Position numbers and translations under genes: made by a program | Origin: Leptofilum sp050292445 | Lineage (GTDB): Bacteria > Chloroflexota > Anaerolineae > Promineifilales > Promineifilaceae | DNA length: 33,016 nucleotides | Assembly: GCA_050292445.1 (NCBI GenBank) | Contig: JBNKLQ010000031.1 | Coordinates: 1 to 33,016, forward strand | Direction: 5' to 3' | Part shown: piece after piece, positions 29,811 through 33,016 of the stretch | Layout of the letters: each line of letters starts with the position of its first letter | Numbering within the stretch: position 1 is the first letter of the stretch | Notes under the pieces: model-generated | The model's database searches: none | Told to the model about the DNA's origin: nothing | Seen by the model: the letters and a program-made list of their open reading frames with translations, nothing else

Positions 29811-31756
29811 CAAACAGTTTCAGTTGGCTTAAACTGCGTTTCGTAAAGATTTGTGTACAGGCCTCCCCGGGCCAGCAACGCCTCATGAGTGCCCTGTTCC
29901 ACAAGCTGACCTTTTTCCATCACTAAAATTTTATCAGCTGCCAAAATTGTGGAGAGCCGATGGGCAATCACCAGGCTACTGCGACCTTTCATCACCTTGC
30001 CTAACGCTTCCTGAATCAGCGCTTCAGAAAGTGAATCGAGATGTGAGGTGGCTTCGTCCAGCACCAAAATGCTGGGGTCTTTAAGGACCACGCGAGCAAT
30101 GGCGATACGCTGACGTTCCCCACCGCTAAGCCGGTAGCCGCGTTCACCGACCACCGTATCATAGCCATCGGGAAGCTGGGCGATGAAGTCATGGATGTTG
30201 GCGGCCTGGGCCGCAGCGATCATTTGCTGCTCGGTAGCCTCTGGCCAAGCATAGAGCAGGTTAGCCCGAATCGTATCGTAGAAGAGGTAGGTCTCTTGGG
30301 TGACCATGCCGATGTTGTGGGCCAGTGTGTTGAGGGTAACGTCACGCAGGTCGTGGTTGTCGATGGTGATACGGCCGTCTGTCGGATCATACAGTCGCGG
30401 AATCAGGTAGGTGATGGTGGTTTTGCCCGCACCGCTGGGGCCTACCAAAGCCACCAATTGCCCTGGCTCAATCGTGAAGTTTATATTTTGCAACGCCCAG
30501 CGCAGCTCTGGCTCTTCCGCTTCATCACCGTTAGCTAATGCCTCGTCCCCATTCTCTTTGGCTTTGCCGCGCTTGAGCAGTGCCTCGCTGCCGCCGCGCC
30601 AGCTGAAGCGGGTGATTTCACGCAGACCACCTTTATCCTCATCGGTATAGGTAAAGGAAATGTCATGGAATTGGATACGGCCGTTCACCCGTTCCAGCAC
30701 CTTGGCATCCGGCTTCTCTTCAATTTCCACGGGAATATCCAGCGCTTCAAAGACACGCTCGAAGCTGACCATGCTTTGGGCAAACTCAACCGGCGCGTTG
30801 GTCAATGCCATGAGCGGCCCATACAACTGAGACAAATAACTGCCAAAGGCCACAATCGTGCCAATGGTGAAGGCATCTTCCAGTACCAGATAACCGCCGA
30901 CCCAGTAGACAACGGCCGTTCCCACCGCACCAATAATCCCCAGCATCATAAAAAACCAGCGGCCAATCACCGCCGAACGCACACCGATGTCCCGCACCTC
31001 GGCGGCATCATCGGCAAAGCGCTTCATCTCCCGCTCCTGGCGACCAAACAGCTTCACCAGCAGCGCCCCGCTCACATTGAGCGTCTCGTTCATCGTGGCG
31101 TTCATCTCAGCACTGATTTCCAGCGACTTACGGCGTAAATCACGCAAAATGCGCCCCACCCGTCGGGCAGGCAACACAAACAGGGGCAAGATGGCCAGCC
31201 CTAGAAGCGTCAGCCGCCACTCCAGCGTCAGCAAGATGATGAGTGTGCCCACAAACGAAACAATGTTGGAAATAATGGTGACAATCGTATCGCTAATGGC
31301 GCGCTGCGCCCCGATGACGTCGTTGTTCAGTCGGGACATTAGCTCACCAGTGCGCGATTGGGTGAAAAAGCGCAGCGACATGCGCTGCATGTGTTCATAC
31401 AACGCACGACGCAAATCGTAAATGACGCCCTCGCCGATTTGGGAGTTAAGACTGCGCTGCAAAACACCAATCCCCCCGTTGACAATGGGAATGGCAACCA
31501 TGCCCGCCGCCAGCAAGGTGAGCAGCCGAAAATCCTGGTTGGGAATCGCGTTATCAATAAAGGAGCGCACCAGCAGCGGGGACACCAATGATAAGCCGGT
31601 GATTAACAGAATGGTAATGAGTAGAAAGATAATTTTGCGGCGATATGGTTTGGCAAATGCCCAAACACGCCACAGCAGCTCCCGCGTAATGGCGGGGCGC
31701 TCCTGTTTTTCGTCGTGTGAGATGTAGGCCCACCAGCCGCCACCATGAAAACCCAT
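29810..31756 (-). CDS. ABC exporter, fused permease and ATPase (MsbA-like)
   Basis: The 648-residue half-transporter has six membrane spans (about residues 35-320) and a C-terminal nucleotide-binding domain. Walker A is GPSGAGKTT (439-447), the signature LSGGERQ (543-549), Walker B ILVLDEA (563-569) and the switch histidine H599 in IAHRLST, so it is active-looking. I chose the ATG at 31756, which follows TTTGGAGGATTTT; a TTG seven codons earlier has no such site. Residues about 372-420 are an extra charged segment (SWRGGSEALLKRGKAKENG and acidic continuation) between the first NBD strand and the next, absent from standard relatives. The substrate could be lipid, peptide or drug. It is not adjacent to the HlyD pair (9 kb away), so pairing with them or with the RiPP-like cassette is speculation. 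Confidence 0.92.
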   Translation of the reverse strand: MGFHGGGWWAYISHDEKQERPAITRELLWRVWAFAKPYRRKIIFLLITILLITGLSLVSPLLVRSFIDNAIPNQDFRLLTLLAAGMVAIPIVNGGIGVLQRSLNSQIGEGVIYDLRRALYEHMQRMSLRFFTQSRTGELMSRLNNDVIGAQRAISDTIVTIISNIVSFVGTLIILLTLEWRLTLLGLAILPLFVLPARRVGRILRDLRRKSLEISAEMNATMNETLNVSGALLVKLFGRQEREMKRFADDAAEVRDIGVRSAVIGRWFFMMLGIIGAVGTAVVYWVGGYLVLEDAFTIGTIVAFGSYLSQLYGPLMALTNAPVEFAQSMVSFERVFEALDIPVEIEEKPDAKVLERVNGRIQFHDISFTYTDEDKGGLREITRFSWRGGSEALLKRGKAKENGDEALANGDEAEEPELRWALQNINFTIEPGQLVALVGPSGAGKTTITYLIPRLYDPTDGRITIDNHDLRDVTLNTLAHNIGMVTQETYLFYDTIRANLLYAWPEATEQQMIAAAQAANIHDFIAQLPDGYDTVVGERGYRLSGGERQRIAIARVVLKDPSILVLDEATSHLDSLSEALIQEALGKVMKGRSSLVIAHRLSTILAADKILVMEKGQLVEQGTHEALLARGGLYTNLYETQFKPTETV

Positions 31757-31776
31757 AAAATCCTCCAAAAAAGCCA

Positions 31777-31815
31777 AGCCACAGAGAAAAGCGCAAAAAC
31801 TCTGCGAACTCTATG
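31777..31815. repeat. CCACAGAG/CTCTGCG-type repeat upstream of the ABC exporter
   Basis: GCCACAGAGAAAAGCGCAAA and ACTCTGCGAACTCTA are a short copy of the CTCTGTG family. It ends about 20 bases before the ABC exporter start, so the transcript leader includes or abuts it. Confidence 0.55.
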
Positions 31816-31982
31816 GTTAGTATTCAAATGAATGTTAAGTATGGCGCAGAACGGCCGTTTTGGGTACTGGTCAATCGGGTAGGCAAGCCCTGGCAGGTTT
31901 GATGGTCTTGCTTTCGATGCCAATGGAAAATTGCGTTAAGATTAGCTAACGATCCATTCACACCCTTATTGAAGGATTTCCC

Positions 31983-33016
31983 ATGCCAAATTTCACTGAT
32001 ATCGCTTATGCCCAACAACTAGATACCGAAGATCCGCTGGCTCAATTCCGCGATCAGTTTGTAATTGACGATCCAGATTTGATTTACCTTGATGGCAATT
32101 CGTTAGGTCGGCTGCTCAAGAAATCTAGCAGCACGGCTCAAAATTTAATCGAGCGGCAGTGGGGTAAGCGGCTGATTCGCGGCTGGAACGAAGGCTGGAT
32201 TGAGCTGCAAGCCCAGATTGGCAACAAAATTGGCCAGCTTATCGGTGCTGATGCTGATGAAGTGCTTGTGGCCGATTCGACGTCGATTAATTTGTATAAG
32301 CTGGCGCTGGCAGCCATTCGGTATAATAACGGCCGTTCCAAAATCATCACCGATGACCTCAACTTTCCCTCCGATTTGTATATTTTACAAGGCGTGGCCC
32401 AGCTGGCCGGACGGCCGTTGCAAGTACAAATCGTGCCCTCAGACGGCATTCACGGTCCAACACAGGCGCTGGCCGAGGTCATCGACGACGACACGGCATT
32501 GGTGGCCTTGAGCCACACCGTTTTCAAAAGCAGCTACACGTATGATATGACGGCCGTTACCCAATTGGCCCACAACGCGGGGGCACTGATGCTATGGGAC
32601 ATGAGCCACTCTGTCGGCTCCGTTCCCGCCGATTTGCACGCCGCCAATGCCCCACTCGCCGTCGGCTGCACCTACAAATATTTGAACGGTGGCCCTGGTT
32701 CGCCCGCCTTTTTGTACGTGCAGCGCGCGTGGCAGGCCAAATTGGGCAATCCCATCACCGGCTGGATGGGGCATGAAGCGATGTTTGACTTTGCCCTGGA
32801 TTACCAGCGGGACAACGGCCTACGCCATTTCCTCACCGGCACACCGCCCATTTTGTCTATCGCGCTTATTGAACCTGGTGTGGATTTACTGCTGGAGGCT
32901 GGAATGGAGGCACTGCGGGCCAAATCAGCCCAGCAAACCAGCTACCTCATCGACTTGTGGCGCGCGTGGTTAGAGCCATTGGGCTTTCGCTTAAATTCGC
33001 CGGAGGATACGGCCGT
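31983..33016 (+). CDS. kynU: Kynureninase (runs off right edge)
   Basis: There are 344 codons from the ATG at 31983 (after GAAGGATTTCCC) to the window edge; full-length enzymes are about 400-420, so some 70 residues are missing. This PLP-dependent class V aminotransferase-fold enzyme splits kynurenine to anthranilate and alanine. LIYLDGNSLGRL near the N-terminus and WGKRLIRGWNEGW are kynureninase hallmarks. The aspartate of LMLWDMSHSVGS contacts the PLP ring, and the Schiff-base lysine lies in VGCTYKYLNGGPGSPAFLYV. The TGTPPILS loop is present. No other tryptophan-catabolism gene is visible in the window. The last eight bases form an ACGGCCGT octamer. Confidence 0.92.
   Translation, partial: MPNFTDIAYAQQLDTEDPLAQFRDQFVIDDPDLIYLDGNSLGRLLKKSSSTAQNLIERQWGKRLIRGWNEGWIELQAQIGNKIGQLIGADADEVLVADSTSINLYKLALAAIRYNNGRSKIITDDLNFPSDLYILQGVAQLAGRPLQVQIVPSDGIHGPTQALAEVIDDDTALVALSHTVFKSSYTYDMTAVTQLAHNAGALMLWDMSHSVGSVPADLHAANAPLAVGCTYKYLNGGPGSPAFLYVQRAWQAKLGNPITGWMGHEAMFDFALDYQRDNGLRHFLTGTPPILSIALIEPGVDLLLEAGMEALRAKSAQQTSYLIDLWRAWLEPLGFRLNSPEDTA

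Overview
The window comes from a bacterial chromosome of moderate GC. I infer an uncultured filamentous-type Chloroflexota (Anaerolineae/Caldilineae/Ardenticatenia-like). The grounds are protein style, secreted proteins ending in an FLPI(I/V)xR tail, and a very high load of short interspersed inverted repeats. No rRNA or tRNA was found, so this placement is inference. The palindrome ACGGCCGT occurs about 50 times in 33 kb, where about 0.5 would be expected by chance.

Left part (1-11133, all minus strand): a surface-polysaccharide and housekeeping stretch. It holds a GT4 glycosyltransferase cut by the window edge, a small ribbon-helix-helix-like protein, a GT2 rhamnosyltransferase-like enzyme, TatD nuclease, a hotdog thioesterase, a phosphohexomutase and GDP-mannose 4,6-dehydratase. 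The last two fit supply of a GDP-6-deoxyhexose for the glycosyltransferases. Two large secreted proteins follow (a CBM9-like/DNRLRE protein and a PQQ-type beta-propeller fused to a helical domain). They share a C-terminal module and tail.

Middle (11501-17887, mixed strands): a cassette resembling lasso-peptide or HPr-rel-A-type RiPP systems. It holds an HprK-like kinase, a PqqD/RRE protein (B1), a transglutaminase-like B2 protease and an asparagine-synthetase/cyclase homologue, interleaved with a GT39-like membrane glycosyltransferase and an EEP-family hydrolase. I could not find a precursor peptide. This is the best candidate for an undescribed system. The same stretch shows repeat sequences read through in frame inside proteins: four or five in the membrane glycosyltransferase and one in the asparagine synthetase.

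Right part (18034-33016): two overlapping HlyD-type adaptor genes without a transporter partner; a pyruvate-metabolism group (DHOD-like protein, pyruvate:ferredoxin oxidoreductase, pyruvate phosphate dikinase) with a divergent four-cysteine small protein; a 30-residue membrane peptide behind an 8-codon leader ORF; an MsbA-like ABC exporter with an extra segment in its nucleotide-binding domain; and the start of a kynureninase gene running off the right edge.

At least ten sequence types of short inverted repeat fill the gaps between genes, and several of them reach into the coding sequences.
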